DNA of 64,000 bases, from positions 95,142 to 159,141 of the forward strand of contig NZ_RJJW01000001.1 in NCBI RefSeq assembly GCF_003781945.1, written 5' to 3'. The stretch's first letter is position 1, and each line of letters begins with the position of its first letter. Under the pieces are notes generated by a model. The model made no database searches. It was not told the origin of the DNA and was given only the letters and a program-made list of their open reading frames with translations. Of the stretch, positions 51,597 through 60,328 are shown one piece after another. The translations under genes and the position numbers were made by a program. This stretch comes from Halorubrum sp. CSM-61. Its GTDB lineage: Archaea > Halobacteriota > Halobacteria > Halobacteriales > Haloferacaceae.

Positions 51597-52508
51597 TTAC
51601 GACGTCGACGGCGACATCTCGATGTTGAGGCTCTTCTGGACGAGCTGGGTGAACGCCATCGAACACAGGAAGTACCAGACGATCCACATCTGGATCGGGC
51701 CGACGATTCCCGTGTCCCACGTGACGGTGCCGGCGATCGGGACGACGAGTTCCTGTGCGGCGATGGCGGGGTACGCGGCGTCGGAGCCGCGGTAACCGAT
51801 CACCCAGAACATCCAGAGGAACGCCGGGATCGTGAGGAACATGATCCACACCATCGGGCGGAACTGCTCTTTGAACATCCCGAGCTGGTCGCCCATCGCG
51901 TCCATCTGCTCCTCCTGAATGGCGTCGAGCGCCTCCTGGTCGTCGCGCTCCTTCGCCTCCTTGCGGCGGTCCTGGATGTCCTTCATCCGCTCCTGGTACA
52001 CGCTCATCTTCTCCATGTCCATGAGCCCCGCGCGCAGCAGGGTCGAGTACAGCCCCGTCGCGAGCGCGATCACCATGACCACGACGTAGAAGGGAACGAC
52101 GTTGAGAAGCGGCCCCAACACCAGATCGAAGGCGCCGGCGATCGCGTTCCGGACCGGGTTGACGGCGTAGCCGACGAACGCGCCCAGCGTCGCGACCCCG
52201 GCGATCTTGTCCCACTTGGTCCACGAGGTCGTCTCGGGGGTCTCGACGTCGCCGCCGCCGGTCAGGTCGTCGTCGTCCTCCAGCCCGGCCTCGATCCCCT
52301 CTCGGTCCGCCAGCGCGAAGCCGCGCTCGCCGTCGACGAGGACCTCCTTCTCGATGAGCCGACCCCACTGGCCGCTCGTGATCTCGTCGCGGACGTCGAC
52401 CCACTGAACCTCGCCGTCAGCGGCGTTATCGAGGACGACCTCGACCGCGTCTCGCATCTCGCCGTCGCCGCTGACAAGCGAGCGGACTCTCCGTTCGACC
52501 TTGCTCAT
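51597..52508 (-). CDS. DUF106/EMC3-like membrane insertase (archaeal Oxa1/YidC-type)
   Basis: A 303-residue protein. Residues 1-90 form an acidic cytoplasmic domain. A first helix GVATLGAFVGYAVNP follows, then a YVVVMVIALATGLYSTLLRAGL helix, a long charged coiled region (EKMSVYQERMKDIQDRRKEAKERDD), MVWIMFLTIPAFLWMFWVIGY and a last helix WIVWYFLCSMAFTQLV. This is the plan of archaeal DUF106 proteins, relatives of EMC3/TMCO1 and YidC that help insert membrane proteins. TCTTAACC lies 28 nt upstream. It follows adk, its usual haloarchaeal neighbour. Confidence 0.85.
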   Translation of the reverse strand: MSKVERRVRSLVSGDGEMRDAVEVVLDNAADGEVQWVDVRDEITSGQWGRLIEKEVLVDGERGFALADREGIEAGLEDDDDLTGGGDVETPETTSWTKWDKIAGVATLGAFVGYAVNPVRNAIAGAFDLVLGPLLNVVPFYVVVMVIALATGLYSTLLRAGLMDMEKMSVYQERMKDIQDRRKEAKERDDQEALDAIQEEQMDAMGDQLGMFKEQFRPMVWIMFLTIPAFLWMFWVIGYRGSDAAYPAIAAQELVVPIAGTVTWDTGIVGPIQMWIVWYFLCSMAFTQLVQKSLNIEMSPSTS

Positions 52509-52620
52509 TACCGCTCGGTTGTCGGCGGACGGTTAAGAACCTTGCAGGATCGCCGGCGATCGGGTCGCCGTCGAGAATCGGGCGAGAACCGCGAGAAGGC
52601 CGGCCGATCGCGGCCGAACT

Positions 52621-53244
52621 CTACTCGTCGAGAACGCCGCGGATGCGATCGAAGACCTCGTCGGGCGCCGCCTCGCCGTCGATCTCGACGAGGTCGCCCT
52701 CGTCGCGGAAGTGCTCGATGACGGGCTCGGTGTTGTCGTAGAACACCTCGAGCCGCTCGCGGGCGGTCTCCTCGGTGTCGTCGTCGCGCTGGATCAGTTC
52801 GCCGCCGCACTCGTCGCAGACGCCCGGCTCCTCGGGCGGCTGGAAGTCGACGTGGAAGTTCGCGCCGCAGTCGTCACAGACCCGGCGACCGGTGAGCCGG
52901 TCGACGAGCACCTCCTCGTCGACGGCGAGGTAGATCACGGCGTCCAGGTCCGTAATCGAAGAGAGGTACTCCGCCTGATCGAGGTTTCGCGGGTAGCCGT
53001 CGAGCACGAACCCGTCGGCGTCGGCCAGCGCGGCCTCTACGATCTCGTTGACGACCGGGTCGGGGACCAGCTCGCCGGCCTCCATGAACGATCGGGGCGT
53101 GCCGTACTCGGTCTCCATGTCCTTGTTCGCGCGGAGCGCGTCGCCGGTGGTGACGTGTTCGACGCCGTACTCCGCGGCGAGCTTCGCGCTCTGCGTGCCC
53201 TTTCCGGCGCCCGGCGCTCCCAGCAGAAGGATCCGATGACTCAT
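52621..53244 (-). CDS. adk: Adenylate kinase
   Basis: A 207-residue enzyme interconverting ATP + AMP and 2 ADP. The P-loop [10 protein letters not shown] is at 8-17. The NMP domain has [12 protein letters not shown]; the LID begins [17 protein letters not shown] and continues [23 protein letters not shown], a four-Cys zinc LID (CDDC...CDEC). This is the long form. A CCTTTACG box lies 27 nt upstream. The gene order adk-DUF106 is common in haloarchaea next to secY, which is not in this neighbourhood. Confidence 0.95.
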   Translation of the reverse strand: MSHRILLLGAPGAGKGTQSAKLAAEYGVEHVTTGDALRANKDMETEYGTPRSFMEAGELVPDPVVNEIVEAALADADGFVLDGYPRNLDQAEYLSSITDLDAVIYLAVDEEVLVDRLTGRRVCDDCGANFHVDFQPPEEPGVCDECGGELIQRDDDTEETARERLEVFYDNTEPVIEHFRDEGDLVEIDGEAAPDEVFDRIRGVLDE

Positions 53245-53294
53245 ACCCGAGGGCTCTCCCGCCGCACGTAAAGGCTTGAAGATCCCGGCCAACG

Positions 53295-53846
53295 CTACCC
53301 GGCGTCCTCCCCGTCCGCGTTCAGCCGGAGCCCCATCTCCAGTTCGAAGCTCTCGGCGTCGGAGGTCTCGAACCCGATCTTCTTGTACAGCGAGACCGCC
53401 GCTCGGTTCCAGCGCTCGACGGTGAGCCACACCTTCCGGATCCCCTCGGCCTGCCCGTGGCCGAGCAGTCCCCGGATGAGATGCGTGCCGATGCCGGCGC
53501 GCTGGTACTCCTGATGGACGAAGATCGCCAGCTCGTAGGCGTCGTCGTCGGGCACCAGCGTCGCGTGCCCGGCGACCTCGTCGCCGCACCACGCGATCAC
53601 GTTGTAGCAGTCGTCGCCGAGGATCGCGTCCAGCCACTCGCGGATCCGCTCTTCGCCGCCCGGCGGGATCCCCTGCGCGCGGTCGGCCGGATCGAAGGCG
53701 TCGTACATCTCGACGAGCGCCTCGTACCCCTCCTCGGTGTCCTCGTAGGGGCGGACCTCGACGGTGCGCCCCTCCCGATCGGTGAACTCCGTGGGGGGAA
53801 CGGGGAACTCGTCGGCCACCGCCTCCGGGTATCCACGGTCGCTCAT
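53295..53846 (-). CDS. GNAT-family N-acetyltransferase
   Basis: A 183-residue protein. A central strand [28 protein letters not shown] carries the acetyl-CoA loop QRAGIGT, followed by [23 protein letters not shown]. The N-terminus contains [21 protein letters not shown] and an [14 protein letters not shown] segment. Substrate unknown. The start overlaps the stop of the upstream Usp gene (53843-53846), so the two are co-translated. Confidence 0.85.
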   Translation of the reverse strand: MSDRGYPEAVADEFPVPPTEFTDREGRTVEVRPYEDTEEGYEALVEMYDAFDPADRAQGIPPGGEERIREWLDAILGDDCYNVIAWCGDEVAGHATLVPDDDAYELAIFVHQEYQRAGIGTHLIRGLLGHGQAEGIRKVWLTVERWNRAAVSLYKKIGFETSDAESFELEMGLRLNADGEDAG

Positions 53847-54211
53847 CTGACCAGCGTGACGGACGTCTTGGCGTTCAACAGGACGAACTCGGCGATGGAC
53901 CCGATCGTGATCTTCCCCATCGGGCTCGTGTGGCCGCCGCCGAGGACGATCTCCTCGAACCCCTCCGTCTCGGCGAGCTCCACGAGCCGACTCCCCGGAT
54001 CGCCCTCGACCAGCCGGACCTCGGCGTCGAGCCCCGCCTCCTCGACCGCCGACTCGGCCCGCTGTACGATCTCGTCCGGATCCACCGACGAGTCCGGGTT
54101 CTCGACCACCGCGACCGTGAGGTCGTCGTCCGCGACCGCCGCGCGCTCGACCGTTCGGTCGAGCGCGCGGAACGAGTCGTCGCTGCCGCCGATCCCGCAA
54201 AGCACCTTCAT
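53843..54211 (-). CDS. Universal stress protein (short)
   Basis: A 122-residue Usp domain beginning [24 protein letters not shown]. The ATP loop is [23 protein letters not shown], matching G-2x-G-9x-G(S), and the final strand is SVTLVR. It is first gene of a two-gene unit with the GNAT enzyme. A TTTTTG box at about 54234-54239 lies 25-27 nt upstream. Confidence 0.87.
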   Translation of the reverse strand: MKVLCGIGGSDDSFRALDRTVERAAVADDDLTVAVVENPDSSVDPDEIVQRAESAVEEAGLDAEVRLVEGDPGSRLVELAETEGFEEIVLGGGHTSPMGKITIGSIAEFVLLNAKTSVTLVR

Positions 54212-54389
54212 ACGTCTCACGTCCGCACCCCGGTACAAAAATGGATCTCCGATCGCGCTCCGAGGCGCTCCCGATCGCCGGCGGCTCTCGGATATCCCCG
54301 CCAGCGACGACGGCGAACCCGTCGAGGCGCTCGCGATCCCCGCGACGCCACCGACAACCCTTTTGTTCGGTGGTGAAGTTACTAACGGC

Positions 54390-55160
54390 ATGAACGAATC
54401 AACCGATCCCGCGTCGGACGAGGGATCGGACGACGCCCCCCGGACCGCGGACGCCGCGGCGGAGGAGTCGGAGCCGGCCGACGAGTCCTCGACGACCGGA
54501 GACGCCGCCAACGACCTCGAAGAGGCCGCGAGTGGCGACACCGCCGACGCCGCCGACGCCACCGACGCCGGGGACGCCACGAGCGACGCCGACGCGGGTG
54601 GGAGCGATCAGGAGCCGGACCAACCGCACGTCCCCCCCGAGATCCGCAAGTACGAGCGGTTCAAGAAGATGGACGGGGCGCGCTACGAGCGCGTCAACGA
54701 GTTCCTCCGCGACCGGACGTACATCACGGCCAGAGAGTGGGCGATCGCACGGCTCTGCGCCGACTTCCGCACCGAGACCGGCGTCGAGATGACGAAGATC
54801 GGCGAGAACCTCCCCGAGCTGGTCCCCTTTATGACCGACACGTACACGCCGCAGGCGGTCAATCAGGCGCGCTACTCCTTCGAGGAGAAGGTGACGAAGG
54901 CGGGAGCGACGTTCCTCTACGGCGCGATGTCCGGCTTCTTCACCGCCGAGGACTTAGACGAGATGATGTACGAGGTGACGGAGGTCGCGAAGTTCCTCCT
55001 CGAGGTCGAGGGCGTCGACCTCGCGGTCGCCGACGAGCTGGAGGCCGAAGACCGGATCAGCGAGGTGATGCGCGAGGTGCGCGCCTCCTCGGCGGACCTC
55101 CGGGGCGAGGAGGTCCGGTGCCCCGAGTGCGGGCACGTCCACGAGCCGAGCGAGGAGTAG
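54390..55160 (+). CDS. DUF5806-like haloarchaeal protein with C-terminal zinc ribbon
   Basis: A 256-residue protein. Residues 1-80 are an Asp/Glu/Ala-rich disordered tail. The conserved body runs from PHVPPEIRKYERFKKMDGARYERVNEFLRD through TYITAREWAIARLCADFRTETG and KIGENLPELVPFM. The end EVRCPECGHVHEPSEE keeps one CxxC-GH zinc-ribbon half. CTTTTG lies 28 nt upstream. It is 2 nt from the histidine kinase gene, so the pair may form an operon. Function unknown. Confidence 0.7.
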   Translation: MNESTDPASDEGSDDAPRTADAAAEESEPADESSTTGDAANDLEEAASGDTADAADATDAGDATSDADAGGSDQEPDQPHVPPEIRKYERFKKMDGARYERVNEFLRDRTYITAREWAIARLCADFRTETGVEMTKIGENLPELVPFMTDTYTPQAVNQARYSFEEKVTKAGATFLYGAMSGFFTAEDLDEMMYEVTEVAKFLLEVEGVDLAVADELEAEDRISEVMREVRASSADLRGEEVRCPECGHVHEPSEE

Positions 55161-55162
55161 CG

Positions 55163-56698
55163 ATGGAGCGATTCCCGGAGGCGTTGGAGGGAATTCCGGA
55201 CGCGGTCGTGATCGTCGACGCCGACGGCGTCGTGCGCGCCGGCAACGGGCGGGTCGAGACGGTCCTCGGGCACGCGCCCGCGGCGGTGGAGGGGACGGAG
55301 TTCGAGACGCTGGTGTACGACCCCGACGAGGGCGCGGCCGGCGAGGAGCTCCACCGCTACGTCGTCGACCCCGAGCCCCGCTCGATGGCGGCGAGCCTGG
55401 ACCTGCACGCGCGGCGGGCCGACGGGAGCGAGGTCCCCGTGACGCTCAGTCTCGGGCCGTTCGACCACGACGGGGAGACGTACCTCGTCGCCACGATCGT
55501 CGACGTGAGAGAGGAGCGCGCCCAGCAGGCCGAGCTCCACCGCCGAACGCGGACGCTGGAGGCCCTCCACGAGGCGACCCAGGACCTGCTGAAGACGACC
55601 GATCGGGAGTTCGCCGCGGAGGCCGCGGTCGAGTACGTGGAGGGGGTGCTCGGCCACCCGATCGCGGCGATCTGGCTGTACGACGAGAAACGGGACCTCC
55701 TCGATCCCGTCGTCTGGACCGACGCGGCCGACGAGCTCGTCGGCGACCATCCGACGTTCGGCCCCGACGGGTCGAGCATCTCCTGGGAGGTGTTCGAGTC
55801 CGGCGATCCGGCGTACGTGGCGGACACGCACGACGACCCCGAGCGGCATAACCCGGACTCGCCGATCCGCAGCGAGCTGATCCTCCCGCTGGGTCGGTAC
55901 GGGCTCATCAACGTCGGGTCCACGGAGCGGGACGCGTTCGACGAGTCGGACCTCGCCGTCGCGCGCCTCTGGGCCGCCACCGTCACGATGGTGTTCGTCC
56001 GGATCGAGCGCGAGCGCCAGCTCCGGGTCCGCGAGCGGGAGATAGCTCGCGAGCGCGACCGTCTGGAGGAGTTCGCCAGCCTCGTCTCCCACGACCTCCG
56101 GAGCCCGCTCAACGTCGCGGCGGGGAACCTCGAGCTGGTCCGCGATCGGCTCCGATCGGAACACGAGGACCTGACCGAGATCGACACCGTCGCCAGCTCG
56201 CTCGACCGGATGGAGGCGCTGGTGGAGGACATGTTGACGCTCGCGCGGCAGGGCGCCGCCATCGACGAGACGGAGCCGGTCTCGCTCGCCGACCTGGCGG
56301 CCGAGTGCTGGGACGGCGTGGACACCGCGGCCGCCGAGATAGCCGTCGGCGACGACCTCCGGTTCCGCGCCGACAGGAGTCGGCTGCGGCAGGCCGTGGA
56401 GAACCTGTTCGCCAACGCGATCGCTCACGCCGGCGACTCGGTCCGCGTCGGGGTCGGCGCCCTCCCCGACGGCGACGGGTTCTACGTCGAGGACGACGGC
56501 CCCGGCATTCCGGACGACCGCCGCCAAGAGGTGTTCGACGCCGGCGTTTCGACCGATCCGGCGGGGACGGGATTCGGACTGAAGATCGTCGCCGAGGTGG
56601 CGGACGCGCACGGGTGGACCCTCGACCTCGCCGACGCCGCCGAGGGCGGCGCGCGGTTCGAGTTCCGGGGGGTCGAGCTCGCGGACGCCGACGCCTGA
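55163..56698 (+). CDS. Soluble PAS-GAF sensor histidine kinase
   Basis: A 511-residue protein. The PAS domain is at 1-120 (IPDAVVIVDADGVVRAGNGR). The GAF domain is at about 135-290 (ATQDLLKTTDREFAAEAAVEYV). HisKA has the phospho-acceptor in FASLVSHDLRSPLNVAAGNLE. HATPase has ENLFANAIAHAGD (N box), VEDDGPGIPDD (G1) and GTGFGLKIV (G2). There is no membrane segment, so it senses a cytoplasmic signal. No response regulator is adjacent. Confidence 0.9.
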   Translation: MERFPEALEGIPDAVVIVDADGVVRAGNGRVETVLGHAPAAVEGTEFETLVYDPDEGAAGEELHRYVVDPEPRSMAASLDLHARRADGSEVPVTLSLGPFDHDGETYLVATIVDVREERAQQAELHRRTRTLEALHEATQDLLKTTDREFAAEAAVEYVEGVLGHPIAAIWLYDEKRDLLDPVVWTDAADELVGDHPTFGPDGSSISWEVFESGDPAYVADTHDDPERHNPDSPIRSELILPLGRYGLINVGSTERDAFDESDLAVARLWAATVTMVFVRIERERQLRVREREIARERDRLEEFASLVSHDLRSPLNVAAGNLELVRDRLRSEHEDLTEIDTVASSLDRMEALVEDMLTLARQGAAIDETEPVSLADLAAECWDGVDTAAAEIAVGDDLRFRADRSRLRQAVENLFANAIAHAGDSVRVGVGALPDGDGFYVEDDGPGIPDDRRQEVFDAGVSTDPAGTGFGLKIVAEVADAHGWTLDLADAAEGGARFEFRGVELADADA

Positions 56699-56737
56699 AG
56701 CGCGGACGCCCGACGTCCGATCCCGCGCGGCGGCGGC

Positions 56738-57625
56738 TCAGATCTCCTCGAACGACGGGAGGTGTCGCGTCGAGACCCCGTCTCCGCCGACCACGACGTC
56801 GACGTTCGGGGCCCGGTCCGCGCTCGGGAGGCCGACTTCGATCCGTCCCTCGCCGGTCACCCCGTCGTCCTCCATGCGAGCGGTCACCCCGTAGGTGCCG
56901 CGCACGTCCGTGACCGACCGCACCTCGACGGCGGTCTCCGGGTCGATCGCGACGTCGACGTCGGCGACCGTCTCGTCGGTCCCGTCCCCGTCCGTCGCTC
57001 GTCGCGTCACGGTCAGCGCGAGCTCTCGCGCCTCCCCGGTGACGTTGAGGAGGCGGACGCCGAGCGGCGGCGACGCGCGCTCGTCGTCGGGGGCGGCGGC
57101 GGCGTCGGAGCCGGTATCGTCTCCCCCGCTCTCGCCGTCTCCCCCGCTCTCGCCGTCTCCCCCGCTCTCGCCGTCTCCCCCGCTCTTGCCGTCTCCCGCG
57201 TCCCGTCGCCGCACGTCCAGCCGGAGGGTCCGGTCCGGCGTCACCAGGTACGGGACCGGATCGCCGAGCAGTTCCCCCACTGAGCGGTCGCCGTCGTCGT
57301 TCTCGTAGTATACCGATCCGGCGTGCTGTGCGGTCGCGTAGTGGTCGTCACCGGAGGCGTGATCGAAGGTCGCGACCGCGTCGATCGACACTTCGACCGC
57401 ACCGTCCGCCGCGTGTCGGTTGTGCGCGCGGACCTCCTCGCAGGCGGCGGCGTACGCCGCGACCGACTCGGGGCCGAGCTCGTCCGGCCGCTCCGGCGGG
57501 TCGCGCTCCGCGACCGCTCCCTCGTCTCCGCTGCCGACGAGGTCCGCACAGCCGGCGAGTCCGCCGCCGACGCCGATCGCCCCGACCGCCCTGCTTGCCC
57601 GCTGGAGGAACGCGCGCCTGTCCAT
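56738..57625 (-). CDS. Tat-exported lipoprotein with GESGGD repeats
   Basis: A 295-residue protein. The Tat motif RRAFLQRASRA is at 3-13 and the lipobox LAGC near residue 26, so it is anchored on the outside. The body has EVSIDAVATFDHASGDDHYA and PYLVTPDRTLRLDV, then a low-complexity block (GESGGD repeated, about residues 148-170), then a beta-rich C-terminal part (LALTVTRRATDG). A CCTTTTGAAC box lies about 27 nt upstream. No enzymatic family is recognised. Confidence 0.75.
   Translation of the reverse strand: MDRRAFLQRASRAVGAIGVGGGLAGCADLVGSGDEGAVAERDPPERPDELGPESVAAYAAACEEVRAHNRHAADGAVEVSIDAVATFDHASGDDHYATAQHAGSVYYENDDGDRSVGELLGDPVPYLVTPDRTLRLDVRRRDAGDGKSGGDGESGGDGESGGDGESGGDDTGSDAAAAPDDERASPPLGVRLLNVTGEARELALTVTRRATDGDGTDETVADVDVAIDPETAVEVRSVTDVRGTYGVTARMEDDGVTGEGRIEVGLPSADRAPNVDVVVGGDGVSTRHLPSFEEI
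57121..57195. repeat. Four tandem 18-bp repeats inside the lipoprotein gene
   Basis: The unit CTCCCCCGCTCTCGCCGT starts at 57121, 57139, 57157 and 57175, the last with one change. It encodes GESGGD hexapeptides on the minus strand. The in-frame length makes it tolerant of copy-number change. Confidence 0.88.
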
Positions 57626-57722
57626 ACGGCCTCTCTACACGGACCGTTCAAAAGGTCAACGAAAGAACAAACTCGCGTTTGTGTGTCGAGAGCGATCAGG
57701 GCCTCCCGGATCGCTCGCGGTC

Positions 57723-58310
57723 CTACGCGTCGAGCTCGTAGTGCGTCACCGCGTCGACGCTCCCGGACGCGTCGCCGGCGTCGGTGTCGAGGACCGCGAC
57801 GCGGAAGGCGTCGTCCGCGCCGTCGACGGGGATCGGGAGCCCACCGGGGTTCACGCGCACCGTCCCGTCGCGCTCCTCGACGCCGTGCGCGTGGGTGTGA
57901 CCGTGGAACACGTAGTCGTAGTCGCCGCAGTCGACGAGGGCGTCGACGACGACCGCGCTCGTCCCGTGCGTGACGGCGACGCTGACGTCGTCGCCGGCCT
58001 GGGAGCCGCCGTCGAACGAGAGCGTTCCCGCCTCGCCGAGGTAGGCGCCGAACGAGTCGACGGTCGACTCGACCGCCCACTCCCCGTCGTTGTTGCCGCG
58101 GACGGCGTAGAAGTCGAAGCCGGCGTCGGCGTCGGAGTCGCTGCCGCCGGCGTCGGGAGCGCCACCGACGTCGAACGGGGTCACGGAGAAGGGCGCGACG
58201 AAGTCGCCGCAGTGGACGACGGCGTCGACGCCCTCGCGGTCGAACAGCGCTACGGCCGCCTCGACGGCGGCGAGGTCGTCGTGGGTGTCGGAGACGATGC
58301 CGATCCGCAT
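57723..58310 (-). CDS. YfcE/MJ0936-type metallophosphoesterase
   Basis: A 195-residue calcineurin-fold phosphoesterase. The metal ligands are visible in GIVSDTHDDL, VVHCGDFV, AVRGNNDGEWA, VTHGTSA and VFHGHTHAHG. The family cleaves phosphodiester or phosphomonoester bonds with Mn2+ or similar; the substrate is not known. ATG at 58310 was chosen (an ATG two codons earlier is possible). A TTTTATAC box at 58336-58345 lies 28-30 nt upstream. Confidence 0.85.
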   Translation of the reverse strand: MRIGIVSDTHDDLAAVEAAVALFDREGVDAVVHCGDFVAPFSVTPFDVGGAPDAGGSDSDADAGFDFYAVRGNNDGEWAVESTVDSFGAYLGEAGTLSFDGGSQAGDDVSVAVTHGTSAVVVDALVDCGDYDYVFHGHTHAHGVEERDGTVRVNPGGLPIPVDGADDAFRVAVLDTDAGDASGSVDAVTHYELDA

Positions 58311-58454
58311 TGTCACCTCGGGGATGGCGCCGCTCGTGTATAAAAGGCGGTCGTCGGCTGCGACCGATCGTCTGTCGCCGTCGACGGCACTCGAACGTAT
58401 ATAAACGAAGCGACCGCCGACCGCGTTCTCAGAGTCCGTGGATCCTGATTCCGG

Positions 58455-58460
58455 TTTATA
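58455..58460 (+). promoter_or_regulatory. TATA box of the multicopper oxidase gene
   Basis: TTTATA centred 28 nt before the ATG at 58485, giving a leaderless promoter. A sequence CGTTCATGTTCG at 58470-58481 between the TATA box and the ATG resembles the palindrome at 60189-60200 (10 of 12 bases). Confidence 0.6.
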
Positions 58461-58484
58461 TGTGTTCCCCGTTCATGTTCGGAT

Positions 58485-59684
58485 ATGACGAGAGACGGCG
58501 ACAACGCCGGTCGGCGCACGGCTTCCAGACGCGGGTTCCTCTCCGCGGCCGCGGCGCTGGGAACGGTCGGGCTCGCGGGCTGTGGCGCCCCGCGCGCTGA
58601 CGCCGGATCGGGCGCGGAGAACGCGGCCGGCGGCGGCGGAGAGGCGGCCGAACAGGTCGAGGAGTGGTCCGGGAGCGACGCCACGGGCGTCGAGACGGAC
58701 CACCCGTACACGTCCCCGCGGACGACGATCGACTTGGACGAGACGGACGGGGCGGTCACGATGTCCACGACCCCGTGTCGCCACAAGTTGCTCGGCGACG
58801 AGACGAAGGGCGGCCCGTGGGAGCTCCCCGAGGTCTGGGCGTGGCAGACGCCGGACACCGACCCGAGCGTCCCCGGCCCCCTGCTCCGCGTCACCGAGGG
58901 CACCGAGCTGGCGATCACCTACGACAACTCGGAGCACAACCGCCCGCACACGTTCCACGTCCACGGGCTCTCGAAGAGCTGGATGGACGACGGCGTCCCG
59001 ACGACGACGGGCCGACAGGTCGCGCCGGGCGAGGAGTACACCTACGAGATCACCGCGAACCAGCCCGGCACCCACCTCTACCACTGTCACTACCAGACGC
59101 AGAACCACCTCGACATGGGGATGTACGGGATCCTCCGCGTCGACCCGGAGGGGTACGAGGCACCCGACAAGGAGGCGTTCATGACGGTCAAAGACTGGGA
59201 CAGCCGGCTGTCGGCGTCGACCGCCGGCGGCGACGTCGACTTCAGCCACCGCGACCGCAACCCGGACGTCTTCACCGTGAACGGGCGGTGCGCGCCGTAC
59301 ACGTTCCACCCCGAGGAGGGATCGCCCCTGATCGTCGAGGAGGGCGATCGGGTGCGGATCCACTACGTCAACGCCGGCTACGAGTCGCACGCGATGCACA
59401 CGCACAACCACGGCTTCACCGTCGTCGAGAAGGACGGGGGCGTCATCCCCGAGTCCGCCCGCCACCGCGAGGACGTGGTCCCCATCGCGCCCGCCGAGCG
59501 CAAGACGATCGAGTTCACCGCCGACGCCGACCCGGGCGTCTACGCGCTCCACTGCCACAAGGTGAACCACGCGATGAACGGCGAGAGCTACCCCGGCGGC
59601 ATGATCGGCGGGATGGTCTACGAGAGCGTCACGGACTCCGAGCAGTTCGCCTCCGTGATGGAGATGGCGGGCTACGAGGGCTGA
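58485..59684 (+). CDS. Two-domain multicopper oxidase, Tat lipoprotein
   Basis: A 399-residue exported copper protein. The Tat signal SRRGFLSAAAALG is followed by the lipobox LAGC. Domain 1 has HTFHVHGLSKSW and the copper motif LYHCHYQTQNHLDMGM; domain 2 has HAMHTHNHGFTVV and YALHCHKVNHAMNG. This is a two-domain multicopper oxidase rather than NirK, whose 'HNVDFH' and 'YHCAP..MVPWH' signatures are missing. It may oxidise copper or an organic reductant outside the cell. Its neighbours MoaD-like and nitric oxide reductase suggest a role around nitrogen oxides or copper supply, which is inference. Confidence 0.82.
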   Translation: MTRDGDNAGRRTASRRGFLSAAAALGTVGLAGCGAPRADAGSGAENAAGGGGEAAEQVEEWSGSDATGVETDHPYTSPRTTIDLDETDGAVTMSTTPCRHKLLGDETKGGPWELPEVWAWQTPDTDPSVPGPLLRVTEGTELAITYDNSEHNRPHTFHVHGLSKSWMDDGVPTTTGRQVAPGEEYTYEITANQPGTHLYHCHYQTQNHLDMGMYGILRVDPEGYEAPDKEAFMTVKDWDSRLSASTAGGDVDFSHRDRNPDVFTVNGRCAPYTFHPEEGSPLIVEEGDRVRIHYVNAGYESHAMHTHNHGFTVVEKDGGVIPESARHREDVVPIAPAERKTIEFTADADPGVYALHCHKVNHAMNGESYPGGMIGGMVYESVTDSEQFASVMEMAGYEG

Positions 59685-59727
59685 GCCCTTTACGTTCGTC
59701 GTCGACGGAACCGGGCCTTTCGCCCGA

Positions 59728-60150
59728 CTAACAGCAGAACATGAACGGGTACACCAGCGCGACCCGGTCGCCGTCTTCGATCTCGGTGTCGAACCCCTTC
59801 TCGTTCTCGTTGAAGTGACCGTTCACGAGGATCCGGGCGTACGCGATCGTCTGCTCGCCGACCGGGTTCTTCGACCACGTTCCCGGCAGCTCCTCGGGCG
59901 TCGGCGCCCAGCCGCTGTGAGTCGACTCCGCCTCGCTCTCCGCGATCAGCATCTCCTGTAGCTCCGGGTACTCCGCGAACAGCTCGTCGAGGAACTCCCG
60001 GAGGGTGTCACCCTCGAACGCGTACTCGAACTCGTACTTCCCGAGCTCCGTCCGGACGTGACCGGTGCACCGCACCGTGACAGTGGTCTCGGCGGTCGTC
60101 TCCGTCGCGCTCTCCGATTCCGCCGGCGTCGCCTCGCTGGTCGTTGGCAT
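59728..60150 (-). CDS. MoaD/ThiS-like beta-grasp protein ending in Cys-Cys
   Basis: A 140-residue protein. A Thr/Glu-rich tail of about 22 residues precedes a ubiquitin-like domain (TVTVRCTGHVRTELGKYEFEY, LREFLDELFAEYPELQEML, ARILVNGHFNENEKGFDTEI, EDGDRVALVYPF). MoaD and ThiS end in Gly-Gly for thiocarboxylation; this one ends FMFCC, so it cannot be activated the usual way. It is divergent from the nitric oxide reductase gene, with a matching palindrome about 45 nt from each start. Function is unknown; a metal- or thiol-based role is possible. Confidence 0.8.
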   Translation of the reverse strand: MPTTSEATPAESESATETTAETTVTVRCTGHVRTELGKYEFEYAFEGDTLREFLDELFAEYPELQEMLIAESEAESTHSGWAPTPEELPGTWSKNPVGEQTIAYARILVNGHFNENEKGFDTEIEDGDRVALVYPFMFCC

Positions 60151-60188
60151 ACCCCTTCGTACGCGGCGGTTTCCGGTAAGCCACGCCG

Positions 60189-60200
60189 CGAACATGTTCG
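60189..60200 (-). promoter_or_regulatory. Palindrome CGAACATGTTCG upstream of the MoaD-like gene
   Basis: A perfect 12-bp palindrome whose centre is about 45 nt from the ATG at 60150, just upstream of a weak TATA-like CTTACCG (60176-60182). Inverted repeats of CGAAC/GTTCG half-sites have been reported at haloarchaeal denitrification promoters under NarO/DmsR-type regulators; the spacing here is 2 nt. Confidence 0.55.
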
Positions 60201-60277
60201 TGTCGCCGGACTCGCGCGGTCGGTAACGATCGATTATTCCGCAACCGACAGCGGTTTCAATTACTGGGAACGGCGTC

Positions 60278-60289
60278 CGAACATGTTGC
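60278..60289 (+). promoter_or_regulatory. Second copy of the palindrome, upstream of the nitric oxide reductase gene
   Basis: CGAACATGTTGC matches the first ten bases of the 60189-60200 palindrome. Its centre is about 45 nt before the ATG at 60329, mirroring the spacing at the divergent gene. No strong TATA box is present, which suits an activator-dependent promoter. Confidence 0.55.
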
Positions 60290-60328
60290 CGCCAAACTGA
60301 TAGTCCGTCTGGGGGCAACGTCGACGTG

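Noticed and set aside
58485-59684. Calling the multicopper oxidase a NirK nitrite reductase because of the neighbouring nor gene
   Set aside because: The type 1 and type 2 copper signatures of NirK are absent. The HCH pattern in both domains fits other two-domain multicopper oxidases.
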